Origin: Tetrahymena thermophila SB210
Lineage: Eukaryota; Ciliophora; Oligohymenophorea; Hymenostomatida; Tetrahymenidae
Assembly (NCBI RefSeq): GCF_000189635.1
Contig: NW_002476534.1
Span: 124,001-188,000, forward strand
Direction: 5' to 3'
Length of the DNA stretch: 64,000 nt
A model generated the notes under the pieces. It saw only the letters and a list, made by a program, of their open reading frames with translations. It was not told where the DNA came from and did no database searches. This document shows, one piece after another, positions 48,190 through 61,185 of this stretch. Position 1 is the first letter of the stretch. Every line of letters begins with the position of its first letter. Made by a program: the position numbers and the translations under genes.

Positions 48190-49945
48190 ATGAGATTTTA
48201 CCTGTAATTTATTATTGCTTACTTTATTGTAAAGTAACATTTATGCTTAGACAATTAGTCTATCAACAACAGTTTAGATACATAAAATTGTCATTTTTCT
48301 TGTAATTCCTGCGTTTCTTCTTCTCCATTTATTTGTATTGAATGCTCAGGTATAAAAATTTCAACAAATTTACATATTAAATTATTTCAACTTATAATTA
48401 GATGTGAGCAGAGGTTATAATGGAATTCCTGGCTACAAAAATACATGCTACTGCTTAGGAGATTATTCAGAATCTTATCAGCCATAATGTGATCCTTAAG
48501 ATAAAACAAATCAAGCTTTAGATGTATTTAATACAATATTTTTGTGGGCAATATTTCCTGCTTCAATATTAACTAGCGCTTTTGGAAATCAATTTCTTGG
48601 CATGAATAGCATAGATTTTATTTAAACTCTGGGTTATTCATATTACATAAGTTATCCTCTACCTGACACAATGCACAATACTTTATATTAACTGCGATAC
48701 TATTCATTTGTTAACTTAAACAATATAATGAGATCAGCATTTTTGACTAATTATAACATCACTTAAACATAGTAATAATAATATGTCATAATCGATTAAT
48801 AACAAATTAATGAACCAATTTACACTTATTACGAATTACCATCAAATTTTATTTATAATGGAACTATTCACTTTATCGTTTTATTTTCAATTAATGCAGT
48901 ATTTGGTTTGGTATTATTGCTTTATTATAATTTTCCTCAGCAAAAATATAGCTTTTTATATAAGACTTATTCTGCTAGAAAGACATTCATACTCAGAGTC
49001 TACTAATTTTTTGCAGGAGATTTATTTTTATTGGCAGCAATTTAATGTACTAATATAGTTTTCACTACACCATTAGCCAGTACTGGATTTATCCTTGCTG
49101 TAATTACGTTTTTGTTTTTATGGCTTGGATTTGCTTTCGCATTTTACTTGATAAATATGAGTAAGGCTAAATTCGAGGATAAAGAAAATTAAGTACTCTT
49201 TAATAAATTAAAGAAAAATGACAAAATAAACAGAAATTTCTATCTAATTTAAATTATTAACAAATACTTAGTAGTGCTATTTACTGTTATCTTTATAGGA
49301 ACATATGGTGCTTAAATCATCTCGGTTGCAATAATTTAAATAATGTTTGCATTACTGGTAATGCTAAAAATTAAACTGAAGAAAAAAAGACTTCAAATAT
49401 ATTTAATATTGGTAAATTTATCAAAAATAATAGTAAATTGCTTCTTGCTTATGTTTGCTTTATCGTCAGCGAGTTAAATGATCATAGCAGGATGGTTATT
49501 TAAAGTAGCAATTCTTTTTATTTTAATTATAATAGTAATATTTCTTGGTATCGAAATCACCTCTTAGATGCCTGAAATAGCTACTTTCCTCCGTTAATTA
49601 AAGTGCTGCTTCCACTAAAACTATATTGGTGGTTCTTCTGAATAAGAATTATAGTATTAAAATTATAACTCCTATTCTTAATCTGAAAAGAACACTGTGT
49701 ATGGAATCTTTAATAACAACCAAACTTATGAAAGAATTGTTAATGAGTATCTCGACTAATATAAATTTGAGATGCCTGAAGAAGATGAAGATAGTTTGTT
49801 AAAAGATAATGAAAATCCAGAAAATGTTGAAATAGATCTAAATAATCATCCTTAATAAAACTAAAATTAAAATTAAGAATAAAACTAAGATTCTTTTCAA
49901 AACGAATTCGATCCTGAAGAGTACATGAGGAGAAACGAAGATTGA
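48190..49945 (+). CDS. Secreted-side Cys-rich, eight-helix membrane protein
   Basis: Two exons, 48190-48349 and 48402-49945 (52-nt intron, phase 1), 567 residues. A signal peptide (MRFYLQFIIAYFIVKQ) precedes a short Cys-rich segment at about 33-80 (CHFSCNSCVSSSPFICIECS, then NTCYCLGDY and QCDP), like one furin / growth-factor-receptor repeat. Then come about eight hydrophobic helices, among them FIVLFSINAVFGLVLLLYY, GFILAVITFLFLWLGFAF, YLVVLFTVIFIGTYGAQ and LFKVAILFILIIIVIFLGI, and a Gln/Asn/Glu-rich cytosolic tail. This is the C-terminal plan of the giant Cys-rich surface proteins abundant in ciliates, here with only one repeat. The other frame across exon 1 mimics a signal peptide but does not join exon 2. 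Role unknown. Confidence 0.88.
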
Positions 49946-50231
49946 TAGCCTTTAAAAAAATAATTTAACACTTTTTGTTATTTAAAGAAAGTGTTCATAT
50001 CAAACTTTGTTTTAAATTTCAAATAAAATAAATTTAATTGTAGTGTCATTATTTATTTATAAACAGACAGAAATTTTCACTTACAAATAATATGAGATAG
50101 TTTAAAAATTATATATTTCTTTTATTCATTTTTAATGAAATTATCTTGTAATATTATGTTATTAATATAAATTGAATTCAATAAATATTTTTAAAATATT
50201 CTACTCTAATCTTCTGCTTAAACATCAATAA

Positions 50232-50312
50232 GACAATTTGTCCGAGTGGTTAAGGAGGAAGACTAGAAATCTTTTGGGTTTACCCGCGCAGGTTCGAATC
50301 CTGCAGTTGTCG
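50232..50312 (+). tRNA. tRNA-Ser(AGA), copy 1
   Basis: 81 bases with a full cloverleaf: acceptor GACAATT / AGTTGTC, D-arm with GAGTGGTTAAGGA, anticodon loop CTAGAAA (anticodon AGA, reads UCU/UCC after inosine), a long variable arm TGGG-TTTA-CCCG typical of serine tRNA, and T-arm GCAGG-TTCGAAT-CCTGC. The internal A and B boxes (GTGGTTAAGG, GGTTCGAATCC) serve as pol III promoter. A T-run follows at 50313 as terminator. Confidence 0.97.
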
Positions 50313-50324
50313 ATTTTTTTATTT
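50313..50324 (+). terminator. Pol III T-run after tRNA copy 1
   Basis: ATTTTTTTATTT directly after the tRNA discriminator base, the usual pol III stop signal. Confidence 0.7.
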
Positions 50325-50684
50325 TTTTAATAGAATTTCTTTTTAAAAGCATAAAGTGAATTAATTTAACAAAATTAAAAAGCAATAATAAAATATTTTT
50401 CCACTAAAAATTTCAAAAGAGTTTTCAATATTGAATTTAAATCATAATAAAATTATTCAAAGCTTTATAATTATTTAAAATGTATTGTATAATTTTAATT
50501 GAAAATTTTGTGATAAGAACTAAAATAAAATTTATGATAAAGTAAAATTATTTAATATTTGTGCTTTTTAACATAGTCATTAATTTGATTTACTTATTTG
50601 ATAGAATTTTGTTTGAGAAAGACTAAGCTAATTTTTTATGAAAAAACAAAATAGATTAGTTTTTAAAACAATAAATTTCATCAA

Positions 50685-50765
50685 GACAATTTGTCCGAGT
50701 GGTTAAGGAGGAAGACTAGAAATCTTTTGGGTTTACCCGCGCAGGTTCGAATCCTGCAGTTGTCG
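50685..50765 (+). tRNA. tRNA-Ser(AGA), copy 2
   Basis: Identical over all 81 bases to the copy at 50232, same strand, 453 bases downstream. The immediate leader CATCAA is shared (CATCAATAA and CATCAA); the rest of the flanks differ. A TTTTTT stretch follows. Confidence 0.97.
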
Positions 50766-50777
50766 TTTTTTATTTTT
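50766..50777 (+). terminator. Pol III T-run after tRNA copy 2
   Basis: TTTTTTATTTTT directly after the tRNA body. Confidence 0.7.
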
Positions 50778-51158
50778 ACTGATTTTTTGAAAACTAATAT
50801 AAATAACAAAGTGAGGCTTAAATCAATTTTAACTGGTAATGTTCAAGAAACAATTTTATAGACATCAAAAAAAGAGATCAGAAAAGGACAGCCTACATAA
50901 AAATATATTTAGTGATCTTGTAAGAATATCTTTTTAACTTTAATAGAATAATCAATTTTTTATAGGAATTGAATAGTATCTATAATAAAAATTCTTAATT
51001 AATTTATCTATCTAATAAGGCAACATTCGTTTTTCACAAATATATAATCGATCGATCTAATAAATAAATATAAATACAAATAACTAATTTTCATCAAAAA
51101 ATCTTGTAGAATCGATAGAATTTTAAATTTCGGATAAGCAAGTAAGTATCAATAAGGA

Positions 51159-54100
51159 ATGAGCAATACAGAGGAAAGTAAGTTATAAAGTGAAGAATAG
51201 TCACAATAGCAAAACGAAAAAGAATAAAAGGAAGATCATGAATATCAAAGGTTAAGCTCAAAAAAATATTTAGGTCTATCTAACTAAGGAGCGACATGTT
51301 ACATGAACAGTCTTTTGCAATCTCTTTTTATGACTCATCAATTTAGATAAAAACTTTATGAGTGGAAGTAATGAATTAAATATCAATAGAAAATGAAAAT
51401 ATTTGTTGAATTAATTTGGTATTTTATTAATTATTAGGTATAATCCTAAAAAGCATAACAAAGAGGAAGATTGTCTTCCTTTATAGCTATAAATATTATT
51501 TTCTCGTCTTTAATTATGCACCAATAGATCTTTTATTGATACAAAACCACTAATAAATACATTTGGTTGGACTAACAGCTAAATGTTTTAGCAGTAGGAT
51601 GTTCAAGAATTCTGCAGAGTTTTATTTGATGCGATAGAATAGTCATTTGATAACAACAAGGAATCTTAGTGGATTAGAGATTTATATGAAGGGCAAACAG
51701 AAAATTTCGTATTTTGCAAATAGTGTAAGACTGATTCAATTAGGAATGACAACTTTTTAGATTTACAGCTGATTATAAGAAGCGATTTTGATGATGTAAT
51801 CTCAATTTCTTTTAAAGCGATGAAATTTTTGTTAATTTTTTCTAACAAACTTAGAAAATAAATTTAATTTGAATAAAAATATAATATTTTATAAAAGATT
51901 CTAAACAACTCCATAGAAAAGTGTATGAAACATTTTGTGAAAAGCGTAGAATTGCAGCAAGACAATTAGTATTTCTGTGAAAAGTGTAACCAAAAAGTAA
52001 AATAAAAGATTTATAAATAGAGGGAGATATATTTTTTTTGAATAAATTTTAACAGGTTGACGCTATTAAAGGTGTAAGATTCAAAGCTCTTCCTCCAATT
52101 CTAATGCTGTAACTGAATAGGTTTGATCTAGATTATACTACCTTTTAAAGGAAGAAAATATGTGATAGAGTTTACTTTCCTCATATCTTAAATATGAATG
52201 AATTCTTTAAAAAATACGAGGACATCATAGTTGAAGACCCTCCAAAGTTATAAGAAACTTAAGAAGCTGAAGGATATTAAAGTTAAAAGAACAGAAAAAT
52301 TTTAAGTACCAGAAAGGCATCTTTTGATGAGGGTTAAGGATAAGATTGTAAACCATTATTTGAAGATGATTTTGTTTCAAATAAAAAGTATGGAAGCGAG
52401 CTTGGAGATAAAGATAAAGAATGTATCTATTTTTTTATTTAATTAAATATTAAAAATAAAACTTTTTTGTTATGGTAATTCATTAGCATAGAAAGAAACA
52501 ATCAACTTTTTGGAAGAAGAAATAAATAAAAGATGTAGCAAAAAGGAAAGTTATTAGTAACAGTCAGAATAACCTAAAATGCAAGCAAATCATCCAGCTT
52601 TAATTACACGAGCTGACGAAGTATACAAAATTGACAAAAAATTATTAAAATAAACTTTTAAAAGAGTTTTAAATAAATTATGGGCAAGCACTAATTTAAA
52701 ATTTTACACAAAAATAGTATGTTTAGTTAGACAACTTAGCTCTTTTTGGAGATATCCCGTGCATAAAATAAGAAGAAAAGCACTAAAAGTTAATTTAATA
52801 GTAGAAGTAAGAAGGGTTTGCTAAAAAAAATATCAAAATAGGGCATGGCACAAAAACATCTGCAGATGAAGTTTATGATCTGAAAACCGATGGACTTTAA
52901 GGATTTGATGAAAATGAAGAAGAAGGAGAAGTAAAATAAAATATTTACTATTGATTCTAAGATTTTTTTTTATTAAGGACGATTTTTGGTCAACTTCAGT
53001 TCCAAAAGTAAAGCAAGAAGAATAAATGTTGAATAAATTTGCAGAAGTTAATTAGAAAAAAGAATCTGAAAGAACAAAATAAATTATTAATGAAAATATA
53101 GACATAAATAAATAAAATTAAGAGCTTATTTCTAAATATCTAGTTGAGGGACCTTATGTTTATGAGTTATATGCAGTTAATGTTCATTCTGGTGGTGCTC
53201 TAGGTGGACACTATTTTTCATATATTAAGTCATTTGAAAATGGAATTTGGTATAATTTCAATGATAGTTCTGTATGTAAAATTAGACCATCTGCCTTAGA
53301 TCATGTCTAGGGTTAAGAAAATCCAAAGAGTAAACTTGATATTTCTGGCTGAGAAATTATTTGATAAAATTTTTAAATATTATAAACATTAAAAGGCAAT
53401 TAAAATACTTCAGCATATATGCTTATGTATAGATAGGTAGGACTAGACGATTTAAAAGAAGTAAGTGTACCTGAAGTACCTTAGTAAATATAAAAATAAT
53501 TAGAAGAAGAGACGGAATAAGAAAAGAAAAGAATAGAACAGCAAAAAATTTTGTAAATGCAGAGAGAAAGATAAATTAATTTAAAAATATATAAAAATGA
53601 AGAATAATCAATATAGCTAACATTCGATAAATATACTAACACGCTCAATGATGTTAAACTAAAAGTTATGGAGTAATTTGAAATTAAAGAGGATTTATCT
53701 AATTGGAGACTAAGAGCATATTCTTGCTATGAAAAAATTATGTAAGAGACTTTTTCTGACTAGCTTGACATTCCTTTGGTTGATTTGAATTTAAAAGATT
53801 GGAAAGATATAACCATAGAATTCAAAAAGGAAGGAGAGAAATTTGAAGAATATGATCCTTCTAAAATAAATATAAACGTTTATTTATGGGAACCATCAAT
53901 AGGCATGCTAGAGAATTTTGGAGCTAAACTTAGTCCAAATTTAAAGTAACCAATTTATTTCATTTATCTTTAGTAGTTTAATTTTATAGAGTTGTTGTTA
54001 AGATAAAATCGTTTGTTATCAGATAAAAAAACATGCAATTTCTTAATTAATTTATTTATTTTAATAATAGAAAGTGGCTATAAACTTTCTTTTAATCATA

Positions 54101-56506
54101 TTTTTCTATTTTTAAAGAAATCATTTTATTATTCCACCATTAAATTCTGAGATATTCCACCATTAAATTCCTGAGATTATTTTCTTTCATTTAGATTTTT
54201 AAAAATTTAAAGATTTTTAATTCAATATTTTTTAAAAAATTGTTTAATTAGCGACTTAATAAGATTTAAAAAAGCAGAATTCTTATTTTTATAATAAAAT
54301 TTATTTTTTTTTGTTTTGAAAAATTTTATTTTTTTCTTTAATTAAAAAATATTTTGGTAAATTTGTTGATTGATCATTTTTAATAATTTTTCTTTTTATT
54401 AAATAACAAAAAATGTATAATTAAAAGATTGTTAATTAGAAATACTGACACTTTATAGCAATTTGTTGATATTTTAGTCGAAAAGCTAAGCATTTCCTAA
54501 GAAGAGATAATGTAAAATAAGTTTAAAACTAATTTTGATTTAAATTTTTTATTGGCAAATATTTAGAGTGCTAAAAAAGAGCAACAGATCCAGTAATTTT
54601 AAGGTTATGCTACTTAATGATGTTTAGAGCACTTTAAGTTATACTCTTTAACAACTTGATGTAAATAATAATTCTGATATTTATGTAGAAAGACTCTCAG
54701 ATAGTCGCGAACCACAGCAGTTGAAAACTGATATAAATATTAAATTTGCATGGGAAAAATAAATTGAAAAGGAATCCTATTCTTGCATCATTACATTTAA
54801 TGATCCCAAAGAAGTTACGAAGAAAACTTACTCAGACTAAAATCTTTCAATTACGATAGATAATAGGTGCACACTAAGAGATGCAAAAAACCTTATAGCC
54901 AAGAAAGTAATTAGAGAATTTGCTCTATTAAATCGATTGATTAACTTATTTTTAAAATAAAAAATAGATAGGTATGGATGTGAATAAGTTTATCATCAAA
55001 AGAAATCAACTTAGAAACATACCAGAACTTAAAGATTTATCAATCGTGTTAAATACATTAAATATTAAACATAGAGGAAGTCTTTTTATAGCAGAAGGTA
55101 TTCCTTAGTCGATAGATGAATATTTAATTGAGTATAGAATTTGTAGGAAGTTTGAAACAAAAAATAGTTTGGTAGCAAATTACGAAACTGAGCATCTTAC
55201 TCTTATGCCCACAAAAACTTCACTAACAGTGTTGGAGCTTAAATAAATAATTATGTAAAAATTAAAAGAGTTGAGAAACATAGATGTTAAATCTCCTAAA
55301 TGCCTTCGTTTATAGGAAAAATTTGGTGATTATAAAACTGTTTTGTAAAACGATAAACCTTTCAGCTTTTACTAACCTTATGATAGTAAAGTTATTGGAA
55401 TTACAATTTTAGAAAAGGAAGAAGAATTGAAGCATGATGACATATTAATTTACTTTAAATTCTGGGATTGGAAATCTATGGAACTTATGAACACTGTTGA
55501 GTTAGTTATGAAGTAATACTATGATTCCTAAGATTTTATGCACATGGTTGGTGTTTATTTTAACATTGATCCTTCGGATGTTGAAGTATATTATATTCAA
55601 TCTATAAAAAATTTATCACTTGAAAGTATCTCGTACGAACTAAATAATTGGAAATCTTAAGCTGATTAGTTCTCTATTTCATTAGTCCCTTGGTTCTTAT
55701 CGAGAGATGGTGAAACTTTTATGTAACAAAATAAATAATCTAAATTTTTAAATGTAAATTAATATTGTAATTTTTTTAATTTACAAAAGAGTAAGGGATA
55801 AAAGTCTTTTTAGTAAAAATAAGTCAGAAATACAGAGTTACTTAAAGGGGTAAGTATCTGATTCAATGATTGGAGTAGACTCAAAACAAAGGTATGTAGA
55901 TCCAAATGCTTCTGCTGGTAATTTATATAATATCAATCAAAATTAATATATAAGTTATCATTATAGATAATAAAGGAAAGCTATTGTATAAACCCACAGA
56001 GACAGCTCTCAAAATTAATTTGAAAAAGTAACATTTGAAAAATAAAACTAAGCAATTTTAAAAATTTTAAATAAAGAAAAGTTTAAGAGACAGATGAGCC
56101 AAATTAAGCAGAAGAAAATAAAGAAAATGATCAAGACAATAACACTGAAAAATAAGAAGAATAAAAACTAGAAAATGAGCAAGAATAAGAATTAAAAACT
56201 GAATCTAATTCATAAAATGCTCAAAATGAGTAAAACACTGAAAAAGAAATATAAACTTTTTCATGTGAAAAAGAAAAAAATTAAAATGAAGATGCAGAAT
56301 TACATAAAGAATCAAACTAAAATGAAGGAAAATCTATATAAGAAGCATCTTAACCTTCTGATAACCCAATAATAAAAACAGTTCGCTTTGAAGACGCATC
56401 AAAAAGCTATTTCAAAGAAGAAGATTACGATTACGACGATGACATAATGTAATAAATACTTTTGTAATCATTGTAAGAATACTAAAAAAGTAATAAATAA
56501 GAATGA
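51159..56506 (+). CDS. Ubiquitin-specific protease, USP47/USP7-like
   Basis: Twelve exons: 51159-51367, 51438-51795, 51898-51996, 52056-52422, 52487-52620, 52718-52930, 52978-53329, 53396-53945, 54440-54520, 54567-54906, 54968-55722, 55790-56506; about 1390 residues. USPs are cysteine proteases that remove ubiquitin. Cys box [18 protein letters not shown] (Cys47), a zinc-ribbon-like CKQC ... CEKC pair, [16 protein letters not shown], His box [16 protein letters not shown] with WYNFNDSSV, and [10 protein letters not shown] closing the catalytic domain; an acidic insert (exons 4-6) interrupts it. A coiled coil and ubiquitin-like modules follow, a plan close to human USP47. Exons 9-10 borders are the least certain. 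Within the last exon the frame must shift between about 56040 and 56100 to reach the acidic tail ([20 protein letters not shown]) and its TGA. Confidence 0.9.
54131..54177. repeat. Tandem duplication in a USP-gene intron
   Basis: Two adjacent units of 23 and 24 bases (ATTCCACCATTAAATTCTGA-GAT and the same with one extra C) inside the 494-nt intron 53946-54439. A recent local duplication without coding effect. Confidence 0.9.
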
Positions 56507-57713
56507 TTAATAGATAAATTATTATGAATCAATCTATACAATACAAAGAATATATTCCATAAAAATTAAAAAAATTTTAATTTATTTTTGCTTATTATCT
56601 TAAAGTATGAAAAAAAAAAATTTTAATTTAAAATTATTAAAGATTTAATTGATTATTTAATTTTTTATTTCACATGTAAATTTTAAAACAAAATTAAGAA
56701 GGAATTTCTTTTTTAAAGGATTACTTCTAAAAATGAAATCTAAATTTAAAATTATTGATAATTCAACAAAATCAAAATTATTAATATTTTTCAGGATAAT
56801 TATTTAAAGCATATTATGCTATCTACAATTTATGTTTATTTATTAAAAAGAAAAACTCTGAATAGAAACATACAAATATTGTATATGATAACTTAGGTGT
56901 TATTTATTTTTTAAAATAGAAAGTTTATATTTGATTAATTAAACTATAATTCAAATAAAAATAGTTGCTTGATTAAGTTTTAATAGTGATAATATCTATG
57001 AAATTAAAATATTATTCGAAAAAAGTTTAAATTTACTTGATTAATATTTTATTTAGTAATGAAAGTGAATATATAGATATTATTTATATTTTAAAACAAA
57101 AATGTTTAAATTTACTTCATTCAACTTTTATTCTATTAATAAAACTTTTTAATTTTGATAAAAAGACAGTAAATTTTAATTTAATAATTATATCTTAATT
57201 AAATAAATATACTTATGCAAGCAAATTATGCAACTAACTAAATTTAAATTCATAAACAATATTTATCAAAAATTAATTTATTTAGATTTTACTTAATTTT
57301 TAATAATTTTTATATATAGCTGTTCCTAGTTTTAAAATTCCGCTGATTGGATATATTTAATCAGCGGAGTTTGTAAAAATTTTTTGATTTTAAGAAAAAT
57401 TTTTTTAAAAATTATTTAATTCAATAATATAACACAATAAATGATAATTAAAATTTAAAATTTAAGCCTATAAAAATAAATATACTATCAGAAGCAAATT
57501 TAACAACTAAGCACATTTAAATTTTATAAACAATATGTATGAAAAAATAAATTTTTTTGTTTGTTTGTTTACATTTTACTTAATTTTTTAATAATTTATA
57601 TATTTTTTTAATAGATTTTACTTAAATTAATTATTTAATTAAAATTGCAATTAGATTTTTTTGTTTATTATTTAGTTAGTTAGTTATTTAGTTTGTTTAC
57701 TAAAGAGATAATT
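56507..57713. other. AT-rich convergent spacer with a GC-rich hairpin
   Basis: 3' flanks of the deubiquitinase gene (plus) and of the Gln-rich coiled-coil gene (minus). The only structured element is the hairpin at 57339-57368. Confidence 0.5.
57339..57368. repeat. Perfect 10-bp hairpin in A/T-rich spacer
   Basis: TCCGCTGATT and AATCAGCGGA arms around a ten-base loop (57349-57358). The stem is 50% G+C in a region with hardly any G or C, so chance is unlikely. On the plus strand it is followed within 12 bases by a T-run. Possible transcript-end signal or part of a small RNA; strand unknown. Confidence 0.5.
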
Positions 57714-60700
57714 TCATTACTCACTCTTGCTATCATTTTTTTTGGTAGAGCTTGCACTTTATTTGTTCTCAACATTATTGTTTTATATTTAGTTGCCATT
57801 TTGCTACTTTTATGACTTATGTTGTTTGTGGTTCATTAGGTTTTTGGCTAGCGATTGTGTGATACTTATCTGCTCTGTGAGTATATTATTTAGTTTTTCA
57901 TTTTCTTGAAGAACATAATTTAATTTAGTTTCTAAGTCTATTATTTTACTATTTTAAATATTTAGGATCTTATCATTTGTTTACAGCTCACTTTTTTAAG
58001 TATTTACTTCTATGTTAGCCAAATTTGTATTATTATTATTATTTATTTTACTAGCTGAATTCTGTTAAGAAGAAGGGTTAGAATCTTTTTATGGAATACT
58101 CTCATTAAGCTTTTTTCTCTCTAACTCAACACATTTTTTCTTCCAATATTCACTCTGTTCCTTAAGATCCTAAATTATTAATTAGAAAATTAATATACAA
58201 ATAAAATATTGACAAATTTACCTTATTTAATAATATCAATTCTTGCATTTTTTCTTTTTATTCTTAAAGATTTTATTAATCGATTTTAACTGGCGAATTT
58301 TGCTAAGAGCATACTCTAGCTTCTAAGTTTTCTATAATACTATTTAATCTGTTGTTCTCATCAACTAACTAATTTATTTTCTATTCAAAATCTTTAACTA
58401 CAACTTCTAAATCAGGAATACCTTCTGTTTGCTTAACCCTTGCCCTTAATTCTTTCACTGTCAATTTCAGTTCACTATTTTCTCCTTCTAAGTTTTGAAT
58501 CTTTAATTTATATTCATTCTAACCTTCCTATTTTTTATTTTTTACATTGTAAATATTTTAGTTTATTTTTAGAAAAATTAACTTTTAAAAATAAAAAAGT
58601 AAGTTTCAGAAATAAAATAAAATGCCCTCTTTATGATAAAATTGAACATTTTGTTCAGAAAGAAAGTTGAGTAAGTTTTCAAATTAAAAAAATATTTTTA
58701 AGAAAAAAGCTTTAATTAATTAAATAAATATTTTAGATTGAAATGAGAATAAATAATTTACATTAATTAAGGTGTTAAAAATATTATTTTATCTTTAAAG
58801 CTGATTGTAAGACTCTTGTAATTTAGAGAATTGTTCGATTTATTATTGCTTAGTTTGTAAAATCTAATTGATTCTTTAATTTTCTACTATGAGTTCTTGC
58901 ATTTTGGATTCTAAATTAGAAACCAATATTTTAATTTATTCTTCGTTCTGTTGAGTTTAAACTTTCTATGCTTTTTATAACTAGCTGACTTCTTCTTTGA
59001 GTTAAGTATTTTCTTGTTTCAACTATTTTATAGCTTTTGATTCATCTTGTTATGGCTACTAACTATCCTCTTAAGCAGATTATAATTTTTCATTCTGTTA
59101 AATTAACATTTTTATTTTTTTCTCAAGATCTTACAGATAATTTTTCTATGAAGAGTATTGTTAGGTTGTTTCTTTTTATTACTCTTCTAACTAGATAATT
59201 TTATTTTTTAATTATCTATTCTCTAATTCAAGCTACTCAGCTGAGCCTTAAATTTGCAGTTTTTCTTATACTAATTATGTTTATGGCAAGTTCTAAGTAT
59301 TCCATTAATTGGATTGATCATTCAATAGAGTTATTTAAGAGTTAAGCGGTTATTGTGAAATGTTTAATTGAAGAGAAGCTGCTTGCTGAGGTTGAGACAA
59401 AATATACCTAGAATTATGCAAAACATTATGATTAGATTATATAGAATTCACATTGCTTGTTTAGGGGCTGTTATAAATTTGCTTAATTCTACTATTACCA
59501 GTGCTATTTTGTTGAATAAAATTTATTTAAGATTGAGTCATTTATTAATTCGATGCAACAACTTATGAATTTGAGAACTTGGAGCCTTTCTGTGATGCAG
59601 AACTTGACGGACTACTTAACGGAGGTATATTTTAAGAGACAAAATTTGAGTTGGGTTAATTATTTTGCTAATTTTACTGCAAAATGTAAACAGGTTACTA
59701 TTGAAACTGCTACTATTATAAAGATATTTACTAAGGTTATAACTAACTCAAGTAGAGCTATTACTATTATGCTTATTATTACTATTATTCAAACTCAAGC
59801 TGAGCAACATCTACTTCTAACGTATTTATCGGGTTATTTAAAATCTAAATGACGGGGTTTTATTGCTATTAAACTAGTAATTATTGCTAATTAATATTAT
59901 TTTGTTGCTAATGAATAATCTATTATTACTACTGCTATTAATGTTATTTTAAGTTTTAAAATATTTAGCTTTACCTAAGAGAGGCATTATTAGCATTGCT
60001 TGACTATATGAAAACACTTTAATTTGGTTATAATATGTAACCCTAATTTACTAATTGGCTGCCATCTTCTAACTAAATTATAATTGGCTGCTATTATTGA
60101 AGATTTGACTACTATTATTACTAGATCTGTAAGTTTTATTGTTGTTGCTGTTGTTGTTAGAGCTAAAGATTTGATTACTGCTAGCTAACTTGCTAATTAT
60201 TTTAGATGAGGTTTGTCATATTTTGTAGTGGGAGCATTGTGGAATTAGAATTTTGAGCTAGGATCTATACTTGTGCTTAATTAGGAATTGCAGGTAGCTG
60301 CTAGTAGCTGCGATGAATATGAACCTATTGAATTTAGCCTTCTTAATTAACTTGAAGAGTACTATTTGAGAGGCTGCTTTAGTTATTCGCTGTTTATTAT
60401 TAAGAAGAATTAATAAAATTATCATTCTATGATTGTTGTTAGTTAATAGATGGAATAAAAATTAAACTCTTCCTCTGTTGAGATAATTTTTAGCCGTGAG
60501 TATTATTCTAAATTAGCTAAGATTCAAATAGAGATTTTTAAGTATTATTGCTTGTTTGATTAGAATAGGGCTAGGAATTTTAGTTTTAATTATTTGTTTA
60601 GTTGTTAGGTTAACGATTTGAGTCTTTTTCTTCTAAACTCCGAATGTTTTATATTTACTAATTTGGATTAGAACTAACTATTTGAGTTGTTTTTTTGCTA

Positions 60701-61185
60701 TTAGTTTGGGTAGAGCTACTTTGATTCGAAGAATTTATATTTTAGTTTTAGACTTAACTGTTTCCGTTTGCGTTATTAGCGCTCATCTAACTTTAATGCT
60801 ATGAAACGATTTGATGATTATTCCCGTTTAAAACAGAAAATATGCCCTATCTAGGAGATTGCATACTTAATCTTATCCTGTCAGTACCTGAACGATTATT
60901 AGAGTTAGTTTGGATTGTATTATTTGGCAATTGTTGTTGCTGTTGCTATAGCTATATTTACTAGTTGATACTTGCTTAACTTTGAAACTGCTAACCTTAA
61001 ATTTGTTGTTGTTAATTTAAAATCAATGTACCTTGCTAAATATTTTCGTTGGCTAAAATTTGTGTCTCCTTTAACATCTAGTTATAAACACTATCCTAAT
61101 TATTAGCAATCTGCAATGAATTAACTTGGCTTCTTTGATTTTAAATATTGTTATAAGCTTGAGTATGTCTCTAAATATTATTCAT
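57714..61185 (-). CDS. Gln/Asn-rich (prion-like) protein with C-terminal coiled coils
   Basis: Three exons, 61185-58762, 58527-58222 and 58169-57714 (phase 0 introns of 234 and 52 nt), 1061 residues. An in-frame TGA shortly upstream of the Met at 61185 fixes the start. About 600 residues are extreme in Gln and Asn with poly-Gln runs encoded mainly by TAA, TAG and CAA; there is almost no hydrophobic content. From about residue 630 the sequence becomes a coiled coil: LEQEQQKETTQ, QELIVENQRINQILQTKQ, exon 2 YKLKIQNLEGENSELKLTVK, exon 3 SEYWKKKCVELERKKLNE and IIDLETKLNYVLQENEKLN. This layout suits an assembly or condensate scaffold. Several minus-strand-shadow frames on the plus strand (58440-59852) are artefacts of the Gln repeats. 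Function not known. Confidence 0.9.

Noticed and set aside
48257-48349. Alternative frame resembling a signal peptide (IVIFLVIPAFLLLHLF)
   Set aside because: It has no start codon and does not join exon 2 in phase; the frame with the Cys-rich segment does both.
59368-59852. Two overlapping plus-strand frames
   Set aside because: Antisense shadows of the poly-Gln region of the minus-strand gene at 57714-61185.
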